A model generated the notes under the pieces. It was given only the letters and a program-made list of their open reading frames with translations. It was not told the origin of the DNA and did no database searches. The position numbers and the translations under genes were made by a program. Of a DNA stretch of 64,000 nt, positions 19,768 to 28,794 are shown piece by piece. Location of the stretch: positions 1 to 64,000 of the forward strand of contig JAPPJZ010000037.1 in the NCBI GenBank assembly GCA_028874365.1, written 5' to 3'. Numbering within the stretch: position 1 is the first letter of the stretch; each line of letters begins with the position of its first letter. The DNA comes from Chloroflexota bacterium (GTDB lineage Bacteria; Chloroflexota; Dehalococcoidia; Bin125).

Positions 19768-20676
19768 TCAGTCGTCAGCCAACTGTCGCGGACGGTATTC
19801 CTCCAGCACGCCGTCCAGGTATCCGGCCAGTTCGCGCAAGGCCGGCTCCAGGTCGTCGTCGCTGTCTGCATAGAACTTCATTCGCACTCGACCGCGATCC
19901 GGGGTCAGCCCGATGTCCTCAAGAGTGTTTCGCAACCGTTCGAACTCGCGCCCCGACAACTCAATGCACGAATCGTGCACGGCCAAGAAGATGTCGCCGA
20001 GTTCCCGCTTCGAACGGCGCGCATTGACGTACACGCCCGCGAATGCTCGAAACGTTCCTGATTGATTGGGCAGGCAGTAGTTGAGGCCTCGACGCCTGTG
20101 TTGCAGCCGGTACCCGCGGCCGTCGAAGCATTCGTCCAGAGCTTCACGCGCGGCCTGCCACTGGCGACCGACACCGTGCTCGTGGGCGAGGATGTCAAGG
20201 TTCGGCAACGGCAGCACCTCGTGACGCACGGTCTCCACAGCGATTTCGAGTCCGAGCTGCCGCACGTACTCCACCATGCGCTGGAGCGCCGCGTTCGCCT
20301 CCCCGGCCACGATCACCAACCTCGCTGGACGCAGCCTTCGTTCTTCGAAGGCATCGAAGCCTTCGAACAGGGGGATCCCATTCTTGTTGGACGCTGTCAC
20401 GATGCGCGCCGCTAGCTCGGAGAGCTGTTCGTTGTCGAGCCACGAGGCGTAGTCGATGATCTGCGCCATCGTCTGGCGACCAGTCCGGTTCACTTTCAGT
20501 TCGTAGATTTCTAGTCGGCCGTCTTGGGCAATGCCGAGCAGGTCGATGACGCCCTTCGCCGACGTGTGGAGCTGACGCGCAATCCACCTTGGTGGATCGG
20601 ACAACAACGCTTCCGGCCGGCGAACGAGGTCCTCTTCCAGGTCGGCTTCCGATGCATATTGCAGGGGCACGCTCAT
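19768..20676 (-). CDS. NucS/DUF91-like PD-(D/E)XK nuclease
   Basis: A 302-residue protein. The ATG at 20676 has GAGAGAT upstream; the reading frame before it is not needed. The nuclease core is GVIDLLGIAQDGRLEIYELKV with Asp45, Glu59 and Lys61, followed by a helix typical of DUF91/NucS-like endonucleases. The C-terminal half (about 165-300) has alternating strands and a DUF-like region that resembles DNA-binding parts of similar island nucleases. It is convergent with the CBS-HEPN gene. Repair or restriction of foreign DNA is possible; context favours defence. Confidence 0.75.
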   Translation of the reverse strand: MSVPLQYASEADLEEDLVRRPEALLSDPPRWIARQLHTSAKGVIDLLGIAQDGRLEIYELKVNRTGRQTMAQIIDYASWLDNEQLSELAARIVTASNKNGIPLFEGFDAFEERRLRPARLVIVAGEANAALQRMVEYVRQLGLEIAVETVRHEVLPLPNLDILAHEHGVGRQWQAAREALDECFDGRGYRLQHRRRGLNYCLPNQSGTFRAFAGVYVNARRSKRELGDIFLAVHDSCIELSGREFERLRNTLEDIGLTPDRGRVRMKFYADSDDDLEPALRELAGYLDGVLEEYRPRQLADD

Positions 20677-21595
20677 CGCGATCTCTCTTCCACTGGCAGT
20701 CGATACACGATCGTCAAGGGGTTGAACGTTCGGCGACTGCTCCTCTTCTATAGGGCCCATCAGTCGTCCGGCCGCGAGAGTAGGGCCGGCAACGAGGTGT
20801 GGCGGGGCTCTGACCAGAAGGCCCAACGCCGCACGCGAGGGTCGCCGAAGAACGGGGCCACCCGCTCAAGCATCACCTTGTGGCCCGCGTGTCGCCAGGC
20901 CCTGGGCTCCTCGTTGCCCCGCCCCGCAACGATCGCCAGACCGTTCATCTTGTGCCGACCTGCGGCTCGGCTTGGTTCGAGGCCACCTCGACTGGGGCCG
21001 CCGTGATCGTCATCGCGCCTCCGACAGCAAAGCTTAGATGGATTCGGCAACCGGCCATCTAGATGTCCAAGATTTCCAAGCGACGAATGGCCGTTAGGCA
21101 CTCTGCACGAGTTGGATCGAAGAGTTGCTTCCGGAGAGATGGTGCAGTGGGAGCACCGGTGGGCAGGATGGGACGGCTTCCTACCGGACACCTACCGCCA
21201 TGTCCCTGAGGTCCTCTGTCAACCAGACCGCATCAATGCGGTGGTGGTGCTGGGGCCCGACGGGCTTCGGCCGCCAGGACGAACCCTTCGCCACATCTGC
21301 CCTTCCACTCCCCGGTCTCGCTCACATCACTGCAGGAGGTTGCTGCGGATGAACCTGGTGGTAAAGATCGAGGCCCGCGGGTGAACGACGCCGACTCGAG
21401 GTCCGCTTCACCCGACCGCTCGGACGGGGCTGGGACTGAGCATGAGCACCCCTGATTCAAATCCTCCGGCGGATGGATTAGAGGCAGGGCAACACCAAAG
21501 CGCCTGAACGTCTGCGCCTCGGCGTCGACCGCAAGATTGGCGGGTTCGGGCGCGGAACCCGCGGATGGTCAGCGACGGCTCTTGACGTGGCGGAA
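20677..21595. other. Gene-poor region, possible gene remnants
   Basis: No intact gene could be supported. A minus-strand frame ending at 20760 (short Arg/Trp-rich tail) and a plus-strand frame at about 21112-21384 show locally protein-like composition but match no family I know and lack ribosome binding sites. They may be relics. Confidence 0.35.
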
Positions 21596-21859
21596 TCAGT
21601 CTGGGGGTCGGGGAGTGCGCCCCACTCGTGACGGCGACGGTTCAGCGCTGCTGTTGGGAGGTTGATCGGCATCCGGGGTGAAGATGTTCTCGATCCGCTG
21701 GCCGAAGACGGCGGCGATCTTGAAGGCCAACGGCAGGCTGGGGTCGTACTTGCCGCGCTCGATCGAGTTCACGGTTTGGCGTGAGACGCCGAGCCGACGC
21801 GCCAGGCCCGACTGCGACCAGTCACGCTCAGCGCGCAGCACCTTGAGCCGGTTCTTCAT
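21596..21859 (-). CDS. XRE-family transcriptional regulator
   Basis: An 87-residue protein starting at the ATG at 21859. The helix-turn-helix fills residues 1-60: NRLKVLRAERDWSQSGLARR, then LGVSRQTVNSIERGKYDPSL and FKIAAVFGQRIENIF. The tail is Pro/Ser-rich and disordered. The start overlaps the stop of the upstream membrane-protein gene (ATGA). Such small XRE regulators paired with a small multi-pass membrane protein are a common bacterial two-gene unit. It probably represses its own operon at the palindromes at 22278-22303. Confidence 0.92.
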   Translation of the reverse strand: MKNRLKVLRAERDWSQSGLARRLGVSRQTVNSIERGKYDPSLPLAFKIAAVFGQRIENIFTPDADQPPNSSAEPSPSRVGRTPRPPD

Positions 21860-22236
21860 CGGTAGCGGCGCTTCGTGTGCAGGCCGGCGAGCACCCAGGA
21901 CACTCCCATGACCGCCCAGACCCACCACCAGTTGATGTGGGGCAGACCGACGCGCTCCAGGAATCCGTAGCCGAAGGTGATCGCGGCGGTCGCGCCGAAG
22001 GCGATCGCGAGCGCTTCCAGCGCCATGCGGCGCTCAAGTTCGTCGACGTTCCGCAGGTAGCGGACATAAGCGGCAACACCGTAGATGAACGGCGCCATCG
22101 GGATGACGGCCAGGGGGTAGCGCCAGATGGCGTCGGGGAATACCTCGGTGAGGGAGACGGAGAGAGCAACGAGCACTGCGTAGGCTAGGAAGGCGAGAGT
22201 CATTCGCTTCGAGAACCGTCTTCGGGCGTGGTCCAT
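21856..22236 (-). CDS. Small four-helix membrane protein paired with an XRE regulator
   Basis: A 126-residue protein whose ATG at 22236 has a perfect AGGAGG 7 nt upstream. After a basic N-terminus (DHARRRFSKR) come four probable membrane helices at about 12-32, 38-58, 70-92 and 100-118, and a basic C-terminal end (KRRYR). It is the first gene of a two-gene operon with the XRE regulator. The function of this class is not firmly known. Confidence 0.82.
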   Translation of the reverse strand: MDHARRRFSKRMTLAFLAYAVLVALSVSLTEVFPDAIWRYPLAVIPMAPFIYGVAAYVRYLRNVDELERRMALEALAIAFGATAAITFGYGFLERVGLPHINWWWVWAVMGVSWVLAGLHTKRRYR

Positions 22237-22273
22237 GGGTGCGACCTCCTGCCAGCTCGATGTGACTGAGTCA

Positions 22274-22303
22274 AACATCAAGTGTACTTGACTAAATGTC
22301 AAG
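22274..22303 (-). promoter_or_regulatory. Promoter with overlapping palindromic operators for the membrane-protein/XRE operon
   Basis: Two overlapping inverted repeats are present: TCAAGT-gt-ACTTGA (22278-22291) and CTTGAC-taaat-GTCAAG (22287-22303). On the minus strand they contain a consensus -35 TTGACA (22302-22297) and, after 17 nt, a weak -10 GATGTT (22279-22274). The arrangement predicts repression by the XRE protein. Confidence 0.6.
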
Positions 22304-22849
22304 TTAGCACGCCATCATGTCCGACATCACCGCGCTCAGAGGCGAGGTCCGCTCTTGGGCCTGATCGGCCACGATCTCCCGTCCAGAGCTGAGCGATTGC
22401 CCTCCCGGTGCAGCCCATTCGGGCGGGCGGGTTGGCGCGGCTGCGTACCAGACACGCCCCGCCCGACCTCTCAAGGGTTACTGCTATGACCCAGCAACGA
22501 CACTCTTGATCTCGTCTGCGGGTTGGCAGGGAGGGCGGTGACGAAGCGGTCGCCCTCCACCAGTCCTCACGAGGAGACTGCTGTGGATCAACCATGTCGT
22601 GATGGTCCAGACCTGCGAGAGCTCGGGGCGTGTTGCAGGGACGTTGCACCCGGTCGCCCTCAGGGCCGTGATCGCGCGGACCCGCTGGCTCAGGGCCGCC
22701 TGCACCCGATCGACGAACGAAACCACGCGGAGCGAGCCGAGAAACGGAGCAGGTCTACTGTGAAGCGAACGCGGTGATCGTTGGTGATCGCGGTCGTGCC
22801 AACGCGGGCATTCGCCTGCTGACGCAACCCTTCGTCGACGGGGGGCAAC
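22304..22849. other. Intergenic region without a recognisable gene
   Basis: No frame with family resemblance or a ribosome binding site was found on either strand. Confidence 0.4.
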
Positions 22850-23083
22850 GTGATGCGCACCCACCTGCCTCGAGCGGTGTTGGTCGATGTCTGTTTCGCG
22901 CTCGCCGTACTGGTCTGGCTGGCTTCGCTCGCCACGATGTTCCACGTGGGCTACCTCATCGGCCCATTCGCGATCCCGCTGTTCGTCGTTGCTCTGCTGG
23001 GGCGCTGCACGTGGCGACGGGCGTTCCTTGCGGCTCTTGGGGTCGGCTGGGGAGCGTGGATGCTGTCGTTAGCGCTGGGCTAG
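22850..23083 (+). CDS. Small membrane protein, 77 aa
   Basis: A short frame starting at GTG 22850 (or ATG 22853), preceded by a G-rich stretch. It encodes two or three hydrophobic segments: residues about 10-32 (VDVCFALAVLVWLASL), 35-50 (GYLIGPFAIPLFVVALL) and 57-75. A basic RCTWRR turn lies between. No family was recognised. Composition and hydrophobic pattern support translation, but it could also be a relic beside the IS21 debris. Confidence 0.45.
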   Translation: MMRTHLPRAVLVDVCFALAVLVWLASLATMFHVGYLIGPFAIPLFVVALLGRCTWRRAFLAALGVGWGAWMLSLALG

Positions 23084-23133
23084 ATGCAATGTCGGACTCG
23101 TCTATGAATCGCCATGAACCATTGACCACTCCA

Positions 23134-23411
23134 CCAGGGTCGTGACCAGTTCTCCAGGGTCATGACCAGATCGGCAGACCTGTGACTAGGTCCGCTGCCG
23201 GCAAGAGGACGATCGCTGCATCTGTCAACATCGCTCGGAAAGTGATCCACCTCATCGATGAAGAAGTGATCCGTTGGGGTGGTGGAAGTGGTTGGGTTAG
23301 GGGTGGCTTCACCTCCGTTCAGGCTGTGGTCCGACGACGAGTCCGATAGGACTGTCCTTTGGTGGTGAGGATGTGTGCGTGGTGGCCGAGGCGGTCGAGC
23401 AGCGATGTGGA
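23134..23411 (-). mobile_element. IS21-family relic: istB 3' end with terminal direct repeats
   Basis: The minus strand at 23411-23319 encodes SLLDRLGHHAHILTTKGQSY followed by a short Arg-rich end and a stop, a clear match to the C-terminus of the IS21 helper ATPase IstB. Everything upstream in that frame is unrelated, so only about 30 codons remain. Beyond the stop, the motif CCAGGGTC(G/A)TGACCA occurs twice exactly 20 nt apart (23134 and 23154), resembling the repeated transposase sites at IS21 ends. Confidence 0.65.
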
Positions 23412-23423
23412 TGGGGGTAGGCA

Positions 23424-23867
23424 CCTTGGGTGCCTCATGGGCACCATCGCATACCTGTACGGTGTATTGGTCAACCTGTTCCGATACCGTGATGTCACGC
23501 TGAGCCTGAGTGGGGAATTCGGGGATAACCAAGGCCCATTCTTCCAAGCCGCAACCGGCAATGCGCCCATTTGCGGAGGCAGGATGAAAGTCCTTCCCGA
23601 GGCCGACATGGCGGACGGGTGGCTGGACCTGTGCTTGGCAAGCTGTTGCGACGTGTCGAGGTAGTCCTGATGCTGGCCCGCGTTTTCAAGGGAGATCATC
23701 GCAGCCATTCCTCGGCATCGATGCGCCAGGTCCGTCGGCTGGAGATTGACGCAACCGAGCCGTTGTGGCTCTGGGCTGACGGAGAACGAACGGTCCAACT
23801 ACCGACCGTCATTGAGGTTGTCCCAAGCTGTGTGGCGGTGCTCAAGAAGATTGAGAGCTTGGGATGA
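23424..23867 (+). pseudogene. Truncated, frameshifted diacylglycerol/lipid kinase (YegS/DagK-type)
   Basis: The first part (GTIAYLYGVLVNLFRYRD, then QGPFFQAATGNAPICGGRMK and EADMADGWLDLCLA) matches the middle of lipid kinases, with the normally GNG/GGGM motif altered to GNAPICGGRM. At about 23630-23660 the reading frame shifts by one. The remainder (LARVFKGDHRSH, then DGERTVQLPTVIEVVPSCVAVL) is the family C-terminus, ending with TGA at 23865-23867. The catalytic N-terminal domain is missing and is replaced by IS21 debris. The gene is dead. Confidence 0.7.
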
Positions 23868-25012
23868 ACCACGACAATAGATGGGTCTTAGGAGTTGCTC
23901 TAGTCCTAGTTGCCGGAGTGCTCCTGTCCTGGCTGTTCTGGGATGATCTGGTCGCCGACGAGGGGTCCCTCAGCGAGGTCATCCGTAATCTCGGACTCAT
24001 CATTGGAGGAGCAATCGCAGTTCTGTTTGCAATCTGGCGCAGCTTAGTAGCTTCTAGGCAGACTCAGGCGGCTCAAGAGGGACTGTTAGAGGAGCGCTAT
24101 CGACAGGGCCTAGAGATGCTGAGTAGTGGTGGGTTGTCAACTCGACTAGGTGGAGTGCAAATCCTCCAAGCCCTAGCAGAGGAACACCCCGGCCGGTTCC
24201 ACTTGATGGTGATGAGATTATTTTGCGCATTCGTCCGCAATCCCCCTAGCCTTAACGGAGGCGAAGAGCAGTACCAAGACACCCTGAGGGAAGACGTGCA
24301 ATCGGCCATGGATGCAATAGGCCGTAGGAAGGAATCAAGTATCAAGATCGAGCAAGACGACGGCTACAACATAGATCTAAGGGGAGCGAAACTCAGTCAT
24401 GCTCAACTGACGGGGACCAACCTCGAAGGAGCGAACTTGATGCTCGCTGACTTAAGGGAGGCGGATTTCGCAGGGTTCCTATTGCCTCCCTCTAACCCGC
24501 TCTCGCTAGCTCGTTCAGACGGACCGTGGAGCAGGGCCGTAAGAGGCGAGGGTCATACAGCTCGCTTGTCCCGAGCCGAGTTCCGCGGAGCGGACTTGGA
24601 AGGCGCGACGATGATGCATGTTGATCTGTCAGGAGCCGACCTTACCAGGGCCAAGGTCTCCTCAGCCCAACTCTTATCGGCGAACTTAACTGGAGCCAGA
24701 TTGATCGAAACGGCCCTACTCCAAACCGTGCTCAACGATGCTGTTCTAAGGGGTGCTGACTTTCTTAGAGCCCAGTTGGTCGGGGCCTCTCTCAAGGGAG
24801 CAATCCTCAGCGGGGCGAAATTCCACCAGGCTGACATTACTGACTGCTGGATTTCCGGTGCCTCGTTCTCAGACGGAGGCAGCAAACCGGCCGTCGGATT
24901 GACTCAGAACGACTTGAACGCGACCCGCTGGGACTCTGAGGCCCCGCCGCTCTTGACGGGCGTAACGGAATTGGGTACTGGGCGACTAATGTCCTTGAAT
25001 CCGACGAAATGA
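23864..25012 (+). CDS. Membrane-anchored pentapeptide-repeat protein
   Basis: A 382-residue protein. Two N-terminal membrane helices (about 8-26 and 43-62) are followed by a helical linker with ALAEEHPGRFH. The pentapeptide-repeat beta-helix covers residues about 165-330, with many A(D/N)LxxA units such as GANLMLADLREADF, GADLEGATMMHVDLSGADL and GADFLRAQLVGASLKGA. The ATG overlaps the stop of the broken lipid-kinase gene (ATGA). This architecture is common but functionally unassigned. Many AGG and CTA codons set it apart from chromosomal genes on the right, which fits horizontal origin. Confidence 0.85.
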   Translation: MNHDNRWVLGVALVLVAGVLLSWLFWDDLVADEGSLSEVIRNLGLIIGGAIAVLFAIWRSLVASRQTQAAQEGLLEERYRQGLEMLSSGGLSTRLGGVQILQALAEEHPGRFHLMVMRLFCAFVRNPPSLNGGEEQYQDTLREDVQSAMDAIGRRKESSIKIEQDDGYNIDLRGAKLSHAQLTGTNLEGANLMLADLREADFAGFLLPPSNPLSLARSDGPWSRAVRGEGHTARLSRAEFRGADLEGATMMHVDLSGADLTRAKVSSAQLLSANLTGARLIETALLQTVLNDAVLRGADFLRAQLVGASLKGAILSGAKFHQADITDCWISGASFSDGGSKPAVGLTQNDLNATRWDSEAPPLLTGVTELGTGRLMSLNPTK

Positions 25013-25198
25013 CAATCATCCCTAGATGACAGAAGGGAGCAGCCCAGTGAGTCAATTCGATGATGGGGCCGCTTTCAACTGCCGCATGTGTTGACACTGG
25101 TAGCGCGCCAAGCAGGACTTCAGTCGGGGTCTGGCGGACCGCGACTCGTTCAGGTCTGAGCGCCCGTGGCGCCCGGCGCTGGACCTGCTGGGGAGATG
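25013..25198. other. Region between the pentapeptide gene and the istA-like relic
   Basis: No gene or hairpin was recognised. It probably represents debris of mobile elements. Confidence 0.3.
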
Positions 25199-25456
25199 AT
25201 GTTGCGGATGCAGGATGTACGCGTGCTCGGCCACTAAGTGGAAGTGGAGGGCCTCAGTCGGCGTCAAGTAGCTAGTGAGCTGGAGATCGGCAGCAACACG
25301 ATTGAACGTCATCTGCTGTTGCTCGATCCTGGCCGGCGCGATGCCAGTGCTGAGGTTGCCGGAGGCGCCGACCACCTCCATGTGCCGACGTATCGGTTCA
25401 GCAGTGCGGTCGCGCTGCCTGCTGCGGCAACGAAGCCAACAGCAACTGAAGCCTGA
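25199..25456 (+). pseudogene. IS21 istA-like N-terminal relic
   Basis: Starting at the ATG at 25199, with GGGGAG just upstream, the frame reads MLRMQDVRVLGH, then an in-frame TAA (25235-25237), then VEVEGLSRRQVASELEIGSN and TIERHL. This is the N-terminal helix-turn-helix pattern of IstA transposases. After HLLLLD the likeness is lost. It lies on the opposite strand to the istB relic at 23319, so the two are probably from different insertions. Confidence 0.5.
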
Positions 25457-25705
25457 ACGTCGAACAGGACCTGGCCACATGCGGAGACGCCTCATTGCTG
25501 ATTGGGTTGGTTTCTCCGTCTCTCTCTCGTGACCTCCGGCGACACAACTTAGAGCGAGGTCGATGGCGACGTACACACTCTGACTGAGAGTTCTGCATGC
25601 CGGGCCACACCCTGCCTTGGCCTGAAGCTGGCAGGTTCAGGCTGCGACCCTGTAGTCGCGCAGTCGGGTGTAACATCTCAGCCCCGGTGTCGTGAGGAGT
25701 CGGAA
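25457..25705. other. Intergenic region upstream of the ApeA-like gene
   Basis: Nothing recognisable apart from the ribosome binding site GAGGAG at 25694-25699 for the next gene. Confidence 0.35.
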
Positions 25706-26992
25706 GTGCCAAAGCCTCGAAGAAGTCAGATGGACCTGTCGTTCCTTCGAACCTACCTCGAGGAGTTCGCCGCCAACGTCAATCGAGAGCAGGACTCCGA
25801 CCAAGACGACTACGCGACCTTCTGGAGCCGAAAGGGGAACTCGCTTCATCTGTCACACCAGGAGACTCTCGAGTATCGACGGCTCCTCAAGCACTCGATG
25901 AAGAGACTCGCCTCCAACGAGGACATGTCTGAAAAGGCCCTGGATACGGCACTCAAGGATGCGATCTTCTCGGTTGTCGGCGACAGGGCGCCCGACGCAG
26001 AAGAACTCAAGTGCCGGATTGACGAGGCGTTAGTGGAGTTTCGCAACCGTCTACAAGCCGAGCCGGAAGAGTTCGAGTGCTGGATTCCGATTGCGGGCGC
26101 AGATCCGAAGAGTCTTCCTGCGACCTTCGCCTTGACCGACTTCCGCGCGATTGACGATACGGACATCGATCGGTTGAAGAACATCGTTCGTACCAAGCAC
26201 ACAGCGGACGTCCAAGGGAAGCTGGACCACATCGAGCGATATCTTGCTCCGGAGCTACTCGGCACGATCGTGGCGATTCATCGGGTGCCCGCCCGCGACC
26301 AGGACGCCGGCTTGATGCTCGCTGAACGTGCGGTGCTCGAGTCCATCGAATGCCTGAACTTCTTCGCTGAAATGATGCCCTACAACAGAGGCACTCTGTC
26401 CATGGCCAGAAATGGTCCACCCTCAGGCACCGTCACTAGCCTGACGTTAGCTAGCGAGGGGTCGTTCGCAACCGAGCCGAAGGCCAAGCTGCCCTGGACC
26501 TACTCGTTCGATAGGCACGCTGAGCTGACTCCGTCGGCAGCGAAGGCACTAGTACGAGTTGAGTCGCTCCTGACCAAGAAACGCCGTACCAATGTTGAAG
26601 AGTTGCTGCTCAGAGCCGTCCGGTGGAGCGGCCGCGCCGCTGCCGCTGAAACCCCGGAGGATACTCTCCTGTACTCAATCATTGCCCTGGAGTCGCTTCT
26701 CCTTCCCAGCGGATCAGGCGAGCTCTCCTTTCGCCTCTCACGACTCGTAGCCCGGGTTTTAGGCAAGGATCAGGACACTCGCTTCCAGTTGGCTAAGGAT
26801 GTCGTGCGACTCTACGATCTGAGATCCAAGGTCGTGCATGATGGCCGCATTGAAGTAACGGAAGGCGACAAGGATCAAGCCTCTGTGTTTGCACTCGAAG
26901 TGATCGCTCGCATCGTCAATGATGAAGAAGTAGCGCAAACTACGAAGCTCAACGGCCTGCAAGATGTGTTCGACTATCGAGTCGCAGAGTGA
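25706..26992 (+). CDS. ApeA-like HEPN-domain protein (probable anti-phage RNase)
   Basis: A 428-residue protein with a GTG start at 25706 set by GAGGAG 6 nt upstream. The N-terminal 290 residues are soluble and mixed alpha/beta. The C-terminal domain (about 295-415) is helical, with LLYSIIALESLLLPSGSGEL, RLSRLVARVLG and RLYDLRSKVVHDGRIEV; the last holds the HEPN Rx4H catalytic pair Arg373/His378. This is the arrangement of Apea-like HEPN proteins, some of which are abortive-infection anticodon or tRNA nucleases. It is followed 108 nt later by an Mrr-like nuclease gene on the same strand. Confidence 0.78.
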   Translation: MPKPRRSQMDLSFLRTYLEEFAANVNREQDSDQDDYATFWSRKGNSLHLSHQETLEYRRLLKHSMKRLASNEDMSEKALDTALKDAIFSVVGDRAPDAEELKCRIDEALVEFRNRLQAEPEEFECWIPIAGADPKSLPATFALTDFRAIDDTDIDRLKNIVRTKHTADVQGKLDHIERYLAPELLGTIVAIHRVPARDQDAGLMLAERAVLESIECLNFFAEMMPYNRGTLSMARNGPPSGTVTSLTLASEGSFATEPKAKLPWTYSFDRHAELTPSAAKALVRVESLLTKKRRTNVEELLLRAVRWSGRAAAAETPEDTLLYSIIALESLLLPSGSGELSFRLSRLVARVLGKDQDTRFQLAKDVVRLYDLRSKVVHDGRIEVTEGDKDQASVFALEVIARIVNDEEVAQTTKLNGLQDVFDYRVAE

Positions 26993-27100
26993 CGGCACGC
27001 GCGCGCCGCGCGTTGCCTGGTTCGATTGCGCGACCGGCCGCACCGGTCCGACTCGAGCCTGGGACCATCCTGACATGCGAGGATTGGCGAGGAGATTGAG

Positions 27101-27937
27101 ATGGATGACAAAGAGTACGAGGCGACAACCGCGGCGCTCTACCAAGCGCTGGGAGAGGTCTCGGGGGTCACAGTCGACTGTTTTGGGTCAAGGTGCCGTC
27201 TGCAGGGGAAGTCTGGAAGCTGGTATCAGATTGACGTCCTGTTGAGGCAGTCCAATGGACTGCAAACGGTCAGGACAGCCATAGAGTGCAAACACTGGGG
27301 TAAGCGAGTCACAAGGAATGTGGTGAGCAACTTGATCACTTTGCTGGAAGACACTGACATTGAGAAGGGCGTGGTGGTCTCGAAGGAGGGATTCACTTCT
27401 GGCGCCGTCTCCTTGGCGAAGGAAAGAAACATCAGCCTGGTTGAGATGAGAGAGCCCAATGACGCCGACTGGGAAGGGAAGATCAAGACGATCCGCCTGA
27501 TAGTGCACCGCATGTGGCCGGAGTTTTACGACTTTGAGTTCGTCCAGCCACAACAGCCGGGCGCGGAACGCCGCCAGGTTGCGGCCTCAGGCCAGGAGAT
27601 ATTGATCATCGAGCCAAACAACGAACCCAGGACGCTCGTTGAGGTTGCGAATGACGCGGCCAGCTCGGTGACTTCATCAGGTCAAGAGGTTGAGGTTAGG
27701 TTCCGCACTGGAACCACGATGCGGATATCGGGAGTAGACAAACAGGCCACGATTGAGGCGCTGCGCTTCAAAGTGAAGCTCCGCTTCGATGAGACGGAGT
27801 TGGTGGTCGATGGCGCCGAGGCCATCCGACTGATTGTGAAGGAGATCTTCGAGGAACGGCAGCTGAATATTGGGCTCGATGGTCAGGTCAGTGAGGTAAC
27901 TGATGGTCCAGATCCCTCGTTCCCGGGGAACGAGTAA
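27101..27937 (+). CDS. Mrr-like PD-(D/E)XK restriction endonuclease-type protein
   Basis: A 278-residue protein starting at the ATG at 27101 (AGGAG-rich leader). The N-terminal nuclease core has WYQIDVLL (Asp45), AIECKHWGKRV (Glu62, Lys64) and EKGVVVSKEGFTSGAVSLAK, the Mrr-catalytic arrangement. The C-terminal half (about 160-260) is a beta-rich domain of unknown function with an acidic tail. It may act alone on modified DNA or with the HEPN gene upstream. It has an unusually high share of rare AGG codons compared with the chromosomal genes to the right. Confidence 0.78.
   Translation: MDDKEYEATTAALYQALGEVSGVTVDCFGSRCRLQGKSGSWYQIDVLLRQSNGLQTVRTAIECKHWGKRVTRNVVSNLITLLEDTDIEKGVVVSKEGFTSGAVSLAKERNISLVEMREPNDADWEGKIKTIRLIVHRMWPEFYDFEFVQPQQPGAERRQVAASGQEILIIEPNNEPRTLVEVANDAASSVTSSGQEVEVRFRTGTTMRISGVDKQATIEALRFKVKLRFDETELVVDGAEAIRLIVKEIFEERQLNIGLDGQVSEVTDGPDPSFPGNE
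27916..27934 (+). terminator. GC-rich palindrome at the end of the Mrr-like gene
   Basis: CTCGTTCCC and GGGAACGAG form a nearly continuous inverted repeat overlapping the last codons, just before the TAA. It can fold as a 7-bp stem with a 5-nt loop. A C/T-rich tract follows but no clean T-run. It may act as a terminator or mRNA-stabilising hairpin. Confidence 0.35.
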
Positions 27938-28794
27938 ACCTACCCCTCTTGCACGAGCGGGTCGCCAAAGGCGAGTTCCGTTCTCGTCGGGATAGGTCGA
28001 GCAGTAACTAGGCGACCGTCCTTCCGTGGCCAGAGTAAGCAGGCGAAGGACGAATTCGCAGGGACGGAGTGAGGCGGGCGCTGGAAGACGTTGGACGCGC
28101 GAAGTGGATGACCCAAGACCGACTTGGCCTACAGCCAGAGCCCTTTCTCCCGAGTCACGTGGTTCTGCGCCGCCAACCCCGCGGTCTCACGTGGGTTCAC
28201 TGCCCTGTCAACCGTTAGGCGCTGACCTTGGATAGCCACACCTACCATTGAGCTTTGCCTTCCGACTCGCCGTCTCAAAGAGCCACATCCCACTCGAAAG
28301 TTCGCAGTTCGGTAGCGTTTCGTCCACCAAACTGGACAGAATCGAGAACCTTCGAGTTGCGGTTTTCGCTGAACCTGTGATGCGATTGCAGAGGCGCCCA
28401 CCTAGACTGACCGCCAATCGAAGCTGGGAAGTATCCGAGCAAGATGCTGTCTGCCCTCGCACATGTCGGTGACGAAGTCGCCATGGGCAACTTCGCCGAA
28501 CAGCACCGCGGAGTGGAGCCGCCGCTCCCTGTTTTCGGCAAGCAGGAATCCTCTCCTTGCGCCTTCCGGGCGGCTTCTCAGGCTCGGAATCGCTCTTGGG
28601 GTCCGCAGCACCCGAAGCGCGCCTCAGAGATCATGCGGCACCTGCTCTAGCAGCGAGCAGATGATGCCAACGCGGTTGCTGACTAAACGGGCGCCGAAGC
28701 GGGAACCGGCATCACTGGAGACAAAGGTCGACTCCGCGCATCAGTGTCGTATCGACGGTGCCTCAACGCACGCGACGGTGTTCGGAGGCGTCAC
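27938..28794. other. Intergenic region carrying one copy of a 76-bp repeat
   Basis: No supported gene. It contains repeat copy 1 (28289-28364). Open frames on both strands at 28402-28650 have no recognisable domain. Confidence 0.4.
28289..28364. repeat. 76-bp dispersed repeat, copy 1
   Basis: Nearly identical to 36583-36658 at its ends, with differences concentrated in the middle. Its ends carry CTCGAAAGTTC and GAACCTTCGAG, an 11-bp inverted repeat with one mismatch, so it could fold as a hairpin or be a miniature mobile element. An internal block ACCAAACTGGACA is shared by both copies. Confidence 0.7.

Noticed and set aside
21380-21480. tRNA-like GATTCAAATCC stretch
   Set aside because: The flanking stems do not pair and no cloverleaf can be drawn.
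23134-23168. CRISPR-like short repeats
   Set aside because: Only two 15-bp units 20 nt apart, with no further units; they fit IS21 end repeats better.
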